A stretch of 64,000 nt of DNA from Hyposmocoma kahamanoa (GCF_003589595.1 NW_020653945.1:5899281-5963280), one strand, 5' to 3'; positions 56,658 through 57,686 are shown, counted from the stretch's first letter. Made by a program: numbers and translations. The notes: generated by a model from the sequence alone, not told the origin.

Positions 56658-57686
56658 ACCCATTTATGTCCCACTGCTGGGCACGGGTCTCCTTTCAAAC
56701 GAGTGTTTAGGCCATAGTCCGCCACACTGGCCCATCACGATGAAACCTGCACGATGGTTTCCTTCACCGAAAACCTCATAATAAATTTCAAATTCAATTT
56801 CGCACATAAATTCCGAGAAACTCAGAAGTGCGAGCCCGGATTCTAACCTACGACCTTCTGCTTGAGAGGCAGTAGGTCAAACCATTAGGTTACCACGGCT
56901 TCATTCATTATTACACCTAAAATTGTGGTTTACAAATACGAAGGACAGATATATATAAAAAATATGTTTGTAAAATAGTGAACAAAAATATATTAGCAAT
57001 TTAGCACATAACTGCAATCTTTTTATGGAGTTTGATATTCATACAACACGTCTCAATGGTTTTTTTACATTTCATTCTAATATTTTTATATCATAATTAA
57101 ATAAATTATTATCCCAGCAATTGGACAAAAGTGGCTCATAAACGTAATAATAAAATAAATAAATCATGTTCTATTCATCATACGTCGCAAACAAACATAT
57201 TTGTTCAAAAGCACAGATGGCGTTGATGAAATAGCGCGCATGAGAATGTTGATGAAATAGCGCGAATGAGATAAAGGCGAAGCAAAACCAGTGTTGTACC
57301 TTGCAAAATTCTTAAGTTATGCCTACCTAATTGGGAGACAGTTGGAAAAATTTTAAATATTGGAAAAAAAAATACATACAATTTTTTTTATATATACTTT
57401 TTCACAACCCAACATTACACAGATGTAACAATTTGTACAAAATATAAATCAATACACCACTAACCTGTTTATGCGCATTATTTTCCTGGATAGCGGTAGC
57501 CCCGTCTGCATCGCTCATTTTCTCTTTTGTCTCTGGGTCACTCTCTACCTCGAAGATCACCTTATAGAGGTCGAGACCGTCAGGTACGTCTGCCTCTATA
57601 TTTGCTTCTGGACGTATTGTTAGCTCCTGATTGATAAGCTGGCTTCGACTTATGCGGAGAGATCCTTGAAGATTCTCTGCTATTGC
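4074..57686 (-). CDS. RabGAP1: RabGAP1/GAPcenA Rab GTPase-activating protein, 17 exons, both ends off window
   Basis: TBC-domain proteins of this type stimulate GTP hydrolysis by Rab GTPases (Rab6 and others for the human protein) and act on endosomal, Golgi and centrosomal membranes. Exons on the minus strand, in gene order: 57465-57686, 42549-42672, 41565-41751, 38608-38807, 28218-28399, 24514-24639, 21610-21708, 21167-21327, 20456-20558, 19927-20089, 19415-19505, 18193-18337, 16519-16707, 15504-15629, 5564-5674, 4349-4479, 4074-4195. All junctions are GT-AG and all phases agree, giving 827 codons plus one base. The PTB domain spans about residues 118-250, a DUF3694-like region about 290-470, a Pro/Ser linker about 475-520, and TBC about 565-800. 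The TBC catalytic IxxDxxR (I609-R615) and YCQG (Q652) are intact. Missing parts: the first exon(s) to the right and the C-terminal coiled coil to the left. Orthology is from memory of human RABGAP1, with very high block identity. Confidence 0.93.
4349..4479 (-). CDS. RabGAP1: RabGAP exon: TBC domain
   Basis: FLLQGMDTLFQVAIALLSRS and LLTHDFEGVHKYF match human LLLCEGISVIFNVALGLLKT and LLLTDFEGALKFF. Acceptor TTCCACAG, donor AG|GTATAT, phase 2 out. Confidence 0.95.
4480..5563. other. RabGAP intron with an inverted tRNA-like pair
   Basis: At 4685-4730 and 4770-4815 the same tRNA-like module occurs in opposite directions (ACTTGAACCAGCGCCTGTTGCC and its near reverse complement), forming a hairpin, as when a SINE tail is inverted or folds back. 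The remainder (4860-5560) is AT-rich and shows nothing else. Confidence 0.45.
5564..5674 (-). CDS. RabGAP1: RabGAP exon: TBC domain
   Basis: 37 codons, phase 0 at both ends. FASQWFLTVFTARFPL matches YASQWFLTLFTAKFPL. It is separated from the previous exon by a 9.8-kb intron filled by the nested CR1/Sailor insertion. Confidence 0.96.
6323..6378. repeat. Perfect 56-bp palindrome with no spacer
   Basis: The left arm 6323-6350 is the exact reverse complement of 6351-6378 (centre CGCAA|TTGCG). 28 paired bases with no loop is far beyond chance. It lies directly upstream of a second perfect palindrome and of the CR1-group element. Confidence 0.95.
6446..6509. repeat. Perfect 64-bp palindrome with no spacer
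   Basis: The arms 6446-6477 and 6478-6509 are exact reverse complements (outer GTGAAATTTTGCCAGG, centre TTAATAA|TTATTAA). It is unrelated in sequence to the palindrome 67 bp to its left. Confidence 0.95.
6850..7539 (+). CDS. LINE ORF1 protein (coiled coil plus RRM-like, L1-ORF1 type)
   Basis: 229 codons from ATG at 6850. The N-terminal third is helical and heptad-like (coiled coil, about residues 15-80). RKVLLFHGLQEDNKENVAARV and CHRLGTAKKERTRPVLVRF then form the RRM and C-terminal pattern of Transposase_22/L1 ORF1p proteins, nucleic-acid chaperones that coat the element RNA. In the family the motif 'R..N(L/V)..(H/N)G(L/I)' and 'CHRLG....RPVLVRF' is diagnostic. The TTG nine bases upstream gives a longer frame but the ATG is preferred. 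It precedes ORF2 by about 1 kb, with a foreign fragment in between. Confidence 0.8.
   Translation: MDAVEVNDTLQDLTSFFHSRMEDFEKALQQHTISSVPAAQLQTVKALSADYQQFKTFIVNAVKTLKMQLDCLHTGMDRLETHSRRKVLLFHGLQEDNKENVAARVLEVLSGRMKLKQIEADCIETCHRLGTAKKERTRPVLVRFATYKSRSVVWKAKTALKGTRISMSEFLTKSRQNIFAIARKHFGIKNCWSSDGTIVVILPDKSRRKITEFGELQKLQASFPSTAGS
7806..8100 (-). mobile_element. Short LINE C-terminal fragment, antisense, in the ORF1-ORF2 linker
   Basis: A minus-strand frame (8080 down to 7829) encodes SLCECGLEDGTLEHIFFNCP, the C-x-C...H-x4-C zinc-knuckle pattern found at the C terminus of many non-LTR reverse transcriptase ORFs, followed by a short tail and stop. It probably inserted as a 5'-truncated copy into the host LINE; the junctions are not certain. 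Confidence 0.5.
8573..9034 (+). CDS. LINE ORF2, 5' part: apurinic-type endonuclease N terminus
   Basis: 154 codons from ATG at 8573 to the Sailor insertion site. After an acidic Ser/Asp-rich leader it shows LVHINAQSV (catalytic Asn block), GILISESWL (catalytic Glu block) and the RNDRVGTGGGGGVCIYIK strand typical of CR1-type endonucleases. A frame open further upstream to 8348 is hydrophobic and AT-rich and is not a likely start. The coding frame is cut at codon TTA (9032-9034), followed by an artificial TAG from the inserted terminal repeat. Confidence 0.85.
9400..10914 (-). CDS. DD82E (Sailor-type) transposase, two exons, 445 aa
   Basis: Exon 1 is 9831-10914 (ATG MSKRGRAL). Exon 2 is 9400-9653. 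The 177-bp intron starts GTTAAT and ends TTTTACAG, phase 1 on both sides. The N-terminal half has helix-turn-helix segments (VQNRVASALGIGKRTVHTII; YPTVSKLLVSLRELG). The catalytic triad is VFIDETWLN (first Asp), IIMDNASYH (second Asp) and QYNAIELIWAQIKG (Glu). 82 residues separate the second Asp from the Glu, hence DD82E. Exon 2 adds a basic/acidic tail (KVTKEDWRKVVEKTRKL ... SSSDDVDK). The upstream in-frame extension to 11025 is hydrophobic and not a likely start. No stop or frameshift is visible, so the protein may be functional. Confidence 0.88.
11231..11930. repeat. Tandem duplication of the Sailor right end
   Basis: 11231-11585 and 11586-11930 are nearly identical (GTAATTAAATAAGTCATTTT... 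through the terminal repeat). They differ by a 10-bp segment (ATTTCTTTGT-like, about 11320-11331) missing from the second copy and a few substitutions. The first copy therefore contains an internal terminal repeat (about 11548-11582). Confidence 0.9.
11933..14425 (+). CDS. LINE ORF2, 3' part: endonuclease C-terminal half and reverse transcriptase
   Basis: 830 codons plus stop, in frame with 8573-9034 once the transposon and one TA are removed (total about 984 aa). The endonuclease continues with VILMGDLNT (catalytic Asp-x-Asn) and FSYHDLIYLSY, where the usual Ser-Asp-His is Ser-Tyr-His. The reverse transcriptase shows the QFRPISILPFLSKVLE, LLDFSCAFNSVDYD, SGVPQGGVLSPLLFSLF and FHLYADDLQIY blocks; YADD is intact. 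The C-terminal tail (AARMWNKLPASIR) is typical of CR1/Jockey-type ORF2. No stop or frameshift is seen. The frame from 11906 to 11932 is Sailor terminal repeat, not LINE. Confidence 0.88.
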   Translation, partial: VGVTYSPSVNVNYFDLFETTLESLSASYEHVILMGDLNTCLLKNNFRSSRLNSMVSAVNFVLLPLTATHHSPNCQPSLLDVQIVSKPQSVLLHGQTTAPFSYHDLIYLSYRVRTPKPKIKVIFQRSFGNISVDRLREEFSNIDWSALIEASTVNEKIKIFNKHLIKLYDSHAPLRPVRVKHLPAPWLTPAIKKTMKRRDKAKSILKRFPSEDNLLSYKRLRNLCNRLCRDAKRRYFHSSMEGLSMGQTWRFLRSLGVGKDCDCTVDLPDLNSLNKYFTNSPFTVADSIKAGTLTSLGIATHPDCEPFSFREITEGEVKKSILSITSKAVGEDGICRDMLIPILDDVASIITHILNTSLATSVFPSDWKLAHVIPIPKSATPTAFSQFRPISILPFLSKVLESTVHKQLHSYVSRHELISPYQSGFRPGHSTVTALLNVTDDIRHAMDNRLFTIIVLLDFSCAFNSVDYDILLAILCSLNISPAAIAWFSDYLRNRYQRIRNDDIYSDWSPLTSGVPQGGVLSPLLFSLFINELTKLISPPFHLYADDLQIYRHFDGANTQSAIESINKDLLVVKSWADAFGLLVSPRKSQAIIVGSNRLYCRLDINNLPKVSYDGVSLAYAENTKNLGLIIDRTLSWRPQVNEVSRRMHFSYHSLKRLQFFLPFNTKVMLAQSLLLPLLDYADVCYLDVTEELLNKLERLQNLAIRFIFGLRKYDHISEFRTKLKWHPIRLRRDMHVLCLLYKILNYPQLPHYLFSRFSPLSPNSRPKRTCDTRTLLYPQSNSKFFHNSFTVSAARMWNKLPASIRDSPSVASFKHKLKEHFLSNALDSL
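15504..15629 (-). CDS. RabGAP1: RabGAP exon: TBC domain
   Basis: 42 codons, phase 0 at both ends. MPEEQAFCLLVRLMYGYGLR matches MPEEQAFSVLVKIMFDYGLR, and LHQLDRLME matches FYQLERLMQ. Acceptor TTTTACAG, donor GAG|GTAATA. Confidence 0.96.
15707..15830. mobile_element. 124-bp GC-rich palindromic MITE with TA flanks
   Basis: It begins GGGCTAGCACGACAGGGCGC and ends with the near reverse complement ...GTCCTGTCTGGCTAGCCC. TA lies on each side (15705-15706, 15831-15832). The arms are rich in CGCGAGAGCG-type motifs and can fold over almost the full length. GC content stands out against AT-rich surroundings. It sits just upstream of the exon at 15504-15629, in the intron. Confidence 0.7.
16519..16707 (-). 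CDS. RabGAP1: RabGAP exon: catalytic part of TBC domain
   Basis: 63 codons, phase 0 at both ends. It holds both catalytic fingers: IQRDIAR (IxxDxxR, arginine finger) and GYCQGLSFLAA (YxQ, glutamine finger). Acceptor TTTCCAG, donor CAT|GTAAGT. GC-rich relative to its introns. Confidence 0.96.
16745..16822. repeat. AT microsatellite (ATTTT/TTTA)n
   Basis: Runs of TTTTATTTTATTTTA and TAAATAAATAA lie at 16775-16822, next to the acceptor side of the TBC catalytic exon. Confidence 0.7.
17142..17505. repeat. Dispersed repeat, copy 1 of 2
   Basis: It shares with 44907-45232 the blocks GGTGGCAGAGGAAGGGCTGT, AGGGGTGTGT, AAAGGTTGTTGTGATAGAAAG and GTCGCATAT...TTAGGCGTGGCGACA. The copies are perhaps 75-80 % similar by eye. 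Family unknown; no coding potential seen. Confidence 0.65.
18039..18155. mobile_element. Short MITE with CAGGGTG ends
   Basis: Left end TATACAGGGTGCAAAAAAA and right end TTTTGTTACACCCTATATA are imperfect inverted repeats bounded by TA. The ends resemble those of the larger element at 26381-26971, so both probably use a related Tc1/mariner-type transposase. Confidence 0.55.
18193..18337 (-). CDS. RabGAP1: RabGAP exon: start of TBC domain
   Basis: LVRVGVPEALRGEVWLRLAG matches LVRNGVPEALRGEVWQLLAG, the first TBC motif. The exon ends ISK at a GTTAGT donor, which is less common than GTAAGT but is the only nearby choice giving phase 0 into the next exon. Confidence 0.93.
18340..19414. other. RabGAP intron, CG-rich inverted-repeat-like segment
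   Basis: At about 18945-19215 there is a CG-dinucleotide-rich segment (GACGCGCGTCTACGCGCTG ... GACATCGCGTCGTCGTCGCG). Its outer parts (TATGCCCACAGCG and the reverse complement of TACGCCGCCGTAG...GTAGGCATTA) look weakly inverted. It may be a degraded DNA transposon. Nothing else is seen. Confidence 0.35.
19415..19505 (-). CDS. RabGAP1: RabGAP exon: DEPLLSG block before TBC
   Basis: DGDEPLLSGTGEVSKDCGED matches human DNDEPLLSGSGDVSKECAEK, a RabGAP1 signature just before the TBC domain. The donor AG|GTGCAG was chosen over an upstream GT because it gives phase 2 and completes the frame into the next exon. Confidence 0.93.
19927..20089 (-). CDS. RabGAP1: RabGAP exon: Pro/Ser linker before TBC
   Basis: GC-rich low-complexity coding sequence: LPLSLSSLLPSPLSSAP then APPSPSEPDS. 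It corresponds to the disordered Ser/Pro/acid linker of the human protein (PSPPEDDEEED). Acceptor TTCCAG, donor G|GTAACT, phase 0 in and 1 out. The unusual GC content produces several long shadow frames on both strands. Confidence 0.88.
20456..20558 (-). CDS. RabGAP1: RabGAP exon: end of middle domain
   Basis: It encodes ETPVKIYPPSERFWYYSKR and QQFYINLKE, matching ETKVRVCSPNERLFWPFSKR and ENFFLKLKQ in human. Acceptor TTTACAG, donor GAG|GTATTT, phase 2 in and 0 out. Confidence 0.93.
20815..21115 (+). mobile_element. LINE 3' fragment (RT C-terminal tail)
   Basis: A broken plus-strand frame encodes MEWNSLSADLLLERYNLGFF, then KTRMNRHCLGVHAP, the tail found at the end of many lepidopteran non-LTR reverse transcriptase ORFs (W-N-x-L-P...Y-x-L-x-x-F-K). 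Related fragments lie at 46500-46980 (-), 47455-47590 (+) and 48275-48395 (-). Confidence 0.6.
21167..21327 (-). CDS. RabGAP1: RabGAP exon: middle domain, part 3
   Basis: It encodes a Gly/Ser/Ala-rich stretch, then MSLALDLVIRGITDPLR, matching MTTAVDLVITEVQEPVR in human. Acceptor CCAG, donor CG|GTAAGA, phase 2 out. Confidence 0.92.
21610..21708 (-). CDS. RabGAP1: RabGAP exon: middle domain, part 2
   Basis: 33 codons, phase 0 at both ends. IERCFGILLAPGRSVKHSDM matches IERCFGLLLSPGKDVRNSDM of human RABGAP1. Acceptor TTACAG, donor ATG|GTAAAC. Confidence 0.95.
22029..22244 (+). CDS. Unrecognised plus-strand open segment, possible terminal exon
   Basis: I do not recognise this sequence. A strong plus-strand acceptor (TTTTCTGTTTCAG) ends at 22028. 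From there 71 codons are open to TAG (KQRFVEKKETMVTPEEIVIR, later DNDFLKLSSV and MESQRGEIPTVSSDN). Composition is hydrophilic, and GC content is higher than in the flanks. An AATAAA-like stretch follows at about 22350. An ATG in frame lies at 22060. It lies antisense in a RabGAP intron and could be a terminal exon of a nested gene, a transposon remnant or chance. Confidence 0.3.
   Translation, partial: KQRFVEKKETMVTPEEIVIRVDNDFLKLSSVAGQSTGDGTCNLPKDRENNMESQRGEIPTVSSDNHLVNKY
22490..22640 (-). repeat. tRNA-like SINE, family C
   Basis: The blocks ATTAATACAAAGATGGAAC, CTCAGAAAAAGTTCCTTC, GGAATTCGAACCGACGTC (reverse B box) and GTGCCAACTAAGCCACGGAA match those at 50795-50960. A shorter relative is near 38920-38990. 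Confidence 0.6.
23586..23775 (-). repeat. tRNA-like SINE, family A
   Basis: Blocks in order: CCCGCACTAACCCTGTATCGC, GGACACACATAGACAA, CTCACGAGAGAAATAAAAGT, CTCCCGACCCGGGAATCGAA and TTCTGCGTCG...TTCGGCCACAGACGCAGTT. The last two are a tRNA-like B box and anticodon region on the minus strand. The same unit occurs at 40225-40425 and 42760-42960. Confidence 0.7.
24288..24455. mobile_element. Small inverted-repeat element
   Basis: The arms CGTCCGTTAGTCGGCCGAAA + CAATTACTGTGAAAT and the reverse complement of ATTTGACAGTAATTGTTTCGG + TCGGGTCTCGGACG face each other around a 70-bp centre. It is a probable MITE; its outer ends and target duplication are unclear. Confidence 0.55.
24514..24639 (-). CDS. 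RabGAP1: RabGAP exon: middle domain, part 1
   Basis: 42 codons, phase 0 at both ends. FKLRGGIDKQVTITVTQ matches human FKLRQGIDKKIVIYVQQ. Acceptor TTTCCAG, donor CAG|GTGAAA. Confidence 0.93.
24909..25330. other. Intronic stretch without recognised gene
   Basis: A short imperfect direct repeat (GATGACCTTGCGTCGATGACC) lies at 24959-24983. Otherwise I see nothing. Confidence 0.4.
25580..26211 (+). mobile_element. hAT deletion derivative with 18-bp inverted repeats
   Basis: It starts TAGAGATGCGCCGAGTAC and ends with its exact reverse complement GTACTCGGCGCATCTCTA. It is flanked by an 8-bp duplication with one mismatch (GTCTCAAA at 25572-25579, GTCGCAAA at 26212-26219), the hAT hallmark. Both subterminal regions carry many ACTCGG/CCGAGT motifs, probable transposase binding sites. 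Only a C-terminal piece of the transposase remains, so it is non-autonomous. Confidence 0.88.
25697..25966 (+). pseudogene. hAT transposase C-terminal dimerisation domain fragment
   Basis: About 89 codons, with FQWWAEHKTKYPKLAQLA, FLCAPASTMYSERLFAEAGN and RNRLLPERAESL. This is the hAT-family C-terminal dimerisation domain (W-W...YP.L...A...L..PA.S..SER.FS.AG). In complete transposases it is the last part of the protein. The catalytic part and the BED zinc finger are absent, deleted from this copy. Confidence 0.88.
26381..26971 (+). mobile_element. Tc1/mariner-like element remnant with long CAGGGTGG inverted repeats
   Basis: The left end CAGGGTGGAAATTTGTAATG continues, almost unbroken for about 65 bp, as the reverse complement of the right end (to CCACCCTG at 26971). 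TA lies outside each end. Inside is a truncated transposase C terminus. It is an internally deleted copy. Confidence 0.8.
26475..26654 (+). pseudogene. Transposase C-terminal fragment (mariner-like, DUF4817-type group)
   Basis: The frame includes VYLK-type start IYLKSYASVNELKAEVQNTI, then THHKTLL-like HHKTLLKVTQNEFVKRLNLC and QENGAYFEQLI. The ending 'EF..RL..C...NG.(H/Y)FE.LI' is the C terminus of a widespread insect mariner-like transposase annotated with DUF4817. The catalytic residues are missing. The first about 30 codons of the open frame are terminal repeat, not protein. Confidence 0.65.
28218..28399 (-). CDS. RabGAP1: RabGAP exon: end of PTB domain and linker
   Basis: It starts with SCFAKAFERIPRS, the C-terminal PTB helix (human SFATAFRRS). 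It ends HVLECTVDIKESDAK, matching FSVSLEIKEDDGK, where the middle domain begins. Acceptor TTTTTCAG, donor AAG|GTAAAT, phase 1 in and 0 out. Confidence 0.92.
28590..28720 (-). repeat. Dispersed repeat D fragment
   Basis: It contains the reverse-oriented blocks CATCGAAATCGGTTCATAAA, GTGTAACATACACAAAAAA and GAACCTCCTCCTTTTTTGAAG, shared with copies at 2260-2420, 31328-31560, 39620-39735 and 41305-41545. It is a very common lepidopteran dispersed repeat type; I cannot name its family. Confidence 0.55.
29000..29370 (-). repeat. tRNA-like SINE, family B
   Basis: It begins ATCATCATTATCATCAA, then CCCACTGCTGGGCACGGCTC, TTTCACCGAAAAATGGTAAA, GGATTCGAATCCACGGCCTC (reverse B box) and GCCACCACGACTT. The same order occurs at 56620-56905. 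On the minus strand this reads tRNA-like head, body and (GAT)n tail. Confidence 0.7.
30256..30303. repeat. 48-bp palindrome, 6-base loop
   Basis: The arms 30256-30276 and 30283-30303 (TTTCGTTTTTGAATCAGTAC...) are reverse complements with one mismatch around CTTTAA. No flanking gene explains it. Confidence 0.85.
31328..31560 (+). repeat. Dispersed repeat D
   Basis: It starts GTAACCGACTTCAAAAAAAG and includes TGTATGTTACGCGATTACTC, AAGAAAATATTCCACCTCGA and GGCGGAAAATTGGAGATGAA. It is the longest copy in the window. Confidence 0.6.
31665..31745 (-). repeat. Dispersed repeat E fragment
   Basis: TGGGTAGGCGTGTCGCTTAC, then AAGTTGTTCACCCCGTCACG and TGGTATCAC match the ends of the copies at 45745-45830 and 58380-58450. 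Confidence 0.55.
32470..35400 (+). mobile_element. Degraded 5'-truncated non-LTR retrotransposon, itself interrupted
   Basis: The plus strand carries a reverse transcriptase ORF broken by stops and frameshifts. Visible blocks: RIENEIFKDPKSFWSYIKNK, SVGPDGIPPYIVRDC, AYFDFRKAFDTVKNDILL, SGVSQGSNLGPLECILMVND and LLFADDLKLY (FADD box). The C-terminal ends LGLYFSKDLTFREHI and RRNLALVIYVFKIYRGLL resemble CR1/Jockey-type tails. No endonuclease is present. The 3' end is at AATAAATAAATAAATA (about 35400). A second LINE fragment lies at about 34040-34855. Confidence 0.75.
34040..34855 (-). mobile_element. LINE 3' fragment inserted in the older LINE
   Basis: On the minus strand, 34810 down to 34295 encodes a reverse transcriptase C-terminal region (FAYAWLNYAIILWGNST, LQKKLIRILTNIA, LEDKFGI end). 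Its 3' tail is the (TAAA)n run seen as TTTATTTATT on the + strand at 34044-34068. The host LINE frame resumes after 34860 (YPTFPNTYPTQFIRGMVGYY). Confidence 0.7.
35400..38607. other. RabGAP intron without recognised gene
   Basis: I see a possible LINE scrap at about 35440-35540, AT-rich runs at 36190-36245 and a (TTGCC)4 run at 37256-37275 with a CG-richer stretch to 37440. Nothing there can be supported as an exon. Confidence 0.4.
38608..38807 (-). CDS. RabGAP1: RabGAP exon: core of PTB domain
   Basis: Acceptor CCACAG and donor A|GTAAGT. It contains the strongly conserved PTB blocks NRISFYARG, CFAFTWSH and RCHVFRCHIGEAVNQV, which correspond to YKILFCVRG, CFAFTES and RIHVFRCEIQEAVSRI in human. 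Two overlapping reading frames on the same strand are only shadows. Confidence 0.95.
39620..39735 (-). repeat. Dispersed repeat D fragment
   Basis: Reverse-oriented blocks: CACCCTTAGAGGTGGAATATT, TCTTTCCAACAAAAGAATTA and CAAAATCGGTTCACAAATGC. Confidence 0.55.
39951..39996. repeat. 46-bp palindrome, 6-base loop
   Basis: The 20-bp arms AATCGTTATTGATTGAATGA and their exact reverse complement surround ATTGCA. Confidence 0.9.
40225..40425 (-). repeat. tRNA-like SINE, family A
   Basis: Copy with GCCTCGCACTAGGGAAACCC, CACGAGAGAAACAAATGTAG, CCTGGGAATCGAAACCAG and GTAACCGTTGGGCTACAGAG. It is preceded by a short LINE-tail-like plus frame (LWNYNEQQFQKKLAALGDPG, then NLDLRRPLKEE), so it may have joined to or inserted at a LINE end. 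Confidence 0.7.
41305..41545 (+). repeat. Dispersed repeat D
   Basis: Blocks GCCGACTTCAAAAAAAGGAG, TATGTATGTTACGCAATAAC and GAAAATATTCCACCTCTAAC. It ends in GAGGTCGGTTTTTTAACCGG just before the donor of the PTB exon 41565-41751. The two ends (CCGACTTCAAAAAA and TTTTTTAACCGG) are partly inverted. Confidence 0.6.
41565..41751 (-). CDS. RabGAP1: RabGAP exon: start of PTB domain
   Basis: It encodes the first strands and helix of the PTB domain. ECTVFSGVSYLGAQNI matches human DSVVFSKLTYLGCASV, followed by the SE..IQRIMKEL helix and the VSISIPVCSQG strand. Donor GTAAGT, phase 2 out. Confidence 0.93.
42549..42672 (-). CDS. RabGAP1: RabGAP exon: linker before the PTB domain
   Basis: Acceptor TACAG, donor G|GTAAGT, phase 0 in and 1 out. 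The peptide (DSCHLVGGSKFYKMDG and onward to ESDDE) is Ser/Pro-rich and precedes the PTB domain, as in the human protein. It is the common acceptor exon for both the 57.5-kb exon and the 49.4-kb candidate start. Confidence 0.8.
42760..42960 (-). repeat. tRNA-like SINE, family A
   Basis: It has the same blocks as the copies at 23586 and 40225, close to the RabGAP exon 42549-42672. A small partial copy (CTCACGAGAGAAATAAATGT, then TATTTCTCCCG) lies at about 47630-47680. Confidence 0.7.
42961..44906. other. RabGAP intron without recognised gene
   Basis: A LINE or SINE scrap (TCACTGCTGGGCAAAGGCCA, about 44560) is visible. The rest is AT-rich. Confidence 0.4.
44907..45232. repeat. Dispersed repeat, copy 2 of 2
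   Basis: Same orientation and block order as 17142-17505, with internal deletions (for example in the GATCC-rich middle part). Confidence 0.65.
45560..45830. repeat. Dispersed repeat E
   Basis: Blocks CTGCCGCCAAGCAGTAATGT, GTGAAATTACAGGCACATGG, ATGTCTCAGGGTGACGGGCG, GCACTGCAACTGTTATGGAC and CTTGTTCGTCCCGTGACTTG. Other copies or parts: 20215-20400, 27940-28070 (inverted), 31665-31745, 48938-49010 (inverted), 52449-52480 and 57930-58450. Confidence 0.6.
46390..46417. repeat. 28-bp hairpin
   Basis: CCGATTGCGATA, loop AAAC, then the exact reverse complement TATCGCAATCGG. Confidence 0.8.
46500..46980 (-). mobile_element. LINE 3' fragment (RT C-terminal tail)
   Basis: The minus strand reads KAKLQSLEHRRKVACFIGYI, then FHHRWTTRGLGFHPSLE and RTRRYASTFIR, and after frameshifts the same tail as the fragment at 20815-21115. 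The 'L..R..V......' and 'FHHR.....GFHP' blocks are typical of lepidopteran non-LTR ORF2 ends. Confidence 0.65.
47455..47590 (+). mobile_element. LINE 3' tail fragment
   Basis: LNGIIWAFFARVNRHYLGVH and ARSSTSSSLSG match the tail at 20930-21060 (RYNLGFFKTRMNRHCLGVH). Confidence 0.55.
48275..48395 (-). mobile_element. LINE 3' tail fragment
   Basis: Reverse-oriented match to the tail at 20930-21060 (ATGCGATTTGGACCTCCATC, GACGATGAGGTCGAAGATA, AATGCCTATTCATTCTCG). Confidence 0.55.
48674..48770 (-). repeat. Penelope-like terminal repeat fragment
   Basis: Reverse-oriented version of the segment at 51900-51985: GGATCTAAATCGCGTGTATT, CAAACAAACCAACGTTCCGG and GAGTCCCATGGTCACG. Confidence 0.55.
48938..49010. 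repeat. Dispersed repeat E fragment
   Basis: TGACGGGACAAACAAGTCGT and GCGACACGCCTCTCCATAGC then AGTTGCAGTGCC, inverted relative to 45745-45830. Confidence 0.5.
49416..49442 (-). CDS. Candidate alternative first coding exon of RabGAP
   Basis: On the minus strand an ATG at 49442-49440 opens nine codons (MTTFIITGK), which end exactly at a good donor (AAG|GTAAAT) in phase 0. That is the phase needed to join the exon at 42672, the next one downstream. The preceding 200-300 bases are less AT-rich than the surroundings and hold an in-frame stop, as a 5' UTR would. No transcript evidence is available, so this is an inference. Confidence 0.4.
49443..50790. other. Possible promoter/5' UTR region, otherwise empty
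   Basis: 49443-49760 is less AT-rich and free of recognised repeats, as expected for the leader of the candidate first exon at 49416-49442. No core promoter element can be assigned with confidence. 49930-50330 holds a 122-codon minus-strand frame I cannot support as a gene. Confidence 0.35.
50795..50960 (-). repeat. tRNA-like SINE, family C
   Basis: It contains TTAATACAAAGATCGAACGC, GGATTCGAACCAGCGTCTTC and CTAATCCACAGAATGAACTG, the same order as 22490-22640. It reads as a tRNA-derived promoter region on the minus strand. Confidence 0.6.
51287..51658 (+). pseudogene. GIY-YIG endonuclease domain of a Penelope-like element
   Basis: YKLDCECGPSYIGQTKRSIC, then TRVEEHIADVKHRRVNKSAV, is the GIY-YIG core (here C-G-P-S-Y-I-G-Q-T, then Arg and the EH pair) of Penelope-like elements. 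After a one-base slip near 51555 the conserved tail HPNFIREDGF and PPVWDPVFPLMKNLKQT continues to the stop at 51658. The slip and a short duplicated segment (YLSRNNRS region) make it a pseudogene. Confidence 0.82.
51900..51985 (+). ncRNA. Penelope terminal repeat with a hammerhead-like core (tentative)
   Basis: GACCATGGGACCTGTAAAGG, then GCCCGAAACGTCGGTTTG, lies just after the Penelope-like ORF. Penelope-like elements are known to carry hammerhead ribozymes in their terminal repeats. CGAAACGTC fits the 3' part of such a core, but the 5' box reads CTGTAAAG instead of CTGATGAG, so activity is doubtful. Confidence 0.35.
52720..52930 (+). mobile_element. LINE C-terminal scrap
   Basis: The plus strand reads GEWRGRPPRTYLNKKWNVLK and KAGLKVPR, then RGEGLSGV; the 'GRP..TYLD....VLKK' pattern recurs in insect retroelement-derived fragments. 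The long open minus-strand frame opposite is a shadow. Confidence 0.4.
53228..53322 (-). repeat. Penelope-like terminal repeat fragment
   Basis: TTTCGGATCCAAATCACGTA, CAAACAAACCAACGTTTCGG and GCCCTTTACAGATCCCATGG are the reverse complement of the segment at 51900-51985. Confidence 0.55.
53738..53822 (+). repeat. Penelope-like terminal repeat fragment
   Basis: GACCATGGGACCTGTAAAGA, GCCCGAAAAGTTGGTTTGTT and ATACGTGATTTAGATCCGG. Same orientation as 51900-51985; the copies at 53228 and 53738 face each other. Confidence 0.55.
54611..55795 (-). mobile_element. 1.19-kb inverted-repeat element with remnants of a structural-type ORF
   Basis: About 60-bp inverted ends (GTCGCTTCATTC..TAGATACAAAC..TTAACTAGGTAGTCC then TTTTAACCTACAAGG) lie at 54611-54680 and 55725-55795, nearly identical. 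Inside, on the minus strand, are two exon-like coding remnants. Two copies of a partly palindromic motif (GTGTTAACACNCGGTTAACCTC) lie at about 55182 and 55366. Internal deletion is likely, because coding sequence runs straight into the left terminal repeat. Confidence 0.7.
54680..55583 (-). pseudogene. Broken two-exon ORF of an unassigned retroelement/transposon accessory protein
   Basis: The first remnant starts at ATG 55583 (basic MPKRKHEEKIERYRRKIQRK); a shifted frame gives an acidic segment (ADELSDDYDENS) ending at a G|GTGAGT donor (about 55488). The second starts after a CTTGTAG acceptor (about 55038). It shows LYPNILTALGESIEEAPKFG and MPILRKGMKKETKDTVI, then PENCPLLQAPKLIPEISATV, broken by a stop and frame changes. 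The pattern 'basic Arg/Ser-rich head, acidic stretch, W..IL..G......., ENC..L.APKLN.E' resembles a widespread insect/cnidarian protein that I associate, from memory only, with DIRS-like elements. Function is unassigned. Confidence 0.45.
55800..56615. other. RabGAP intron without recognised gene
   Basis: Nothing supportable is seen on either strand. Confidence 0.4.
56620..56905 (-). repeat. tRNA-like SINE, family B, with (ATG)n tail
   Basis: The (CATCAT)n run at 56627-56657 is the 3' tail in minus orientation. CCCACTGCTGGGCACGGGTC, GTTTCCTTCACCGAAAACCT and the tRNA-like CCGGATTCTAACCTACGACC then GAGAGGCAGTAGGTCAAACC follow. Confidence 0.7.
56924..57095. repeat. Duplicated segment; the uninterrupted relative of the Jockey insertion site
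   Basis: TGGTTTACAAATACGAAGGA, CAGATATATATAAAAAATAT and AGCAATTTAGCACATAACTG recur at 59310-59341 plus 61290-61410 with about 90 % identity by eye. There the Jockey-clade LINE separates the two halves. Confidence 0.75.
57465..57686 (-). CDS. RabGAP1: RabGAP exon 1 of those visible (N-terminal region)
   Basis: It is 74 whole codons with acceptor TATTTTAG and donor GTTAGT, phase 0 at both ends. The peptide is hydrophilic and acidic (for example EVESDPETKEKMSDADG), like the poorly conserved N terminus of the family. A true acceptor in front means an earlier exon lies further right. Assignment to this gene rests on phase, strand and composition, not on strong homology. Confidence 0.7.
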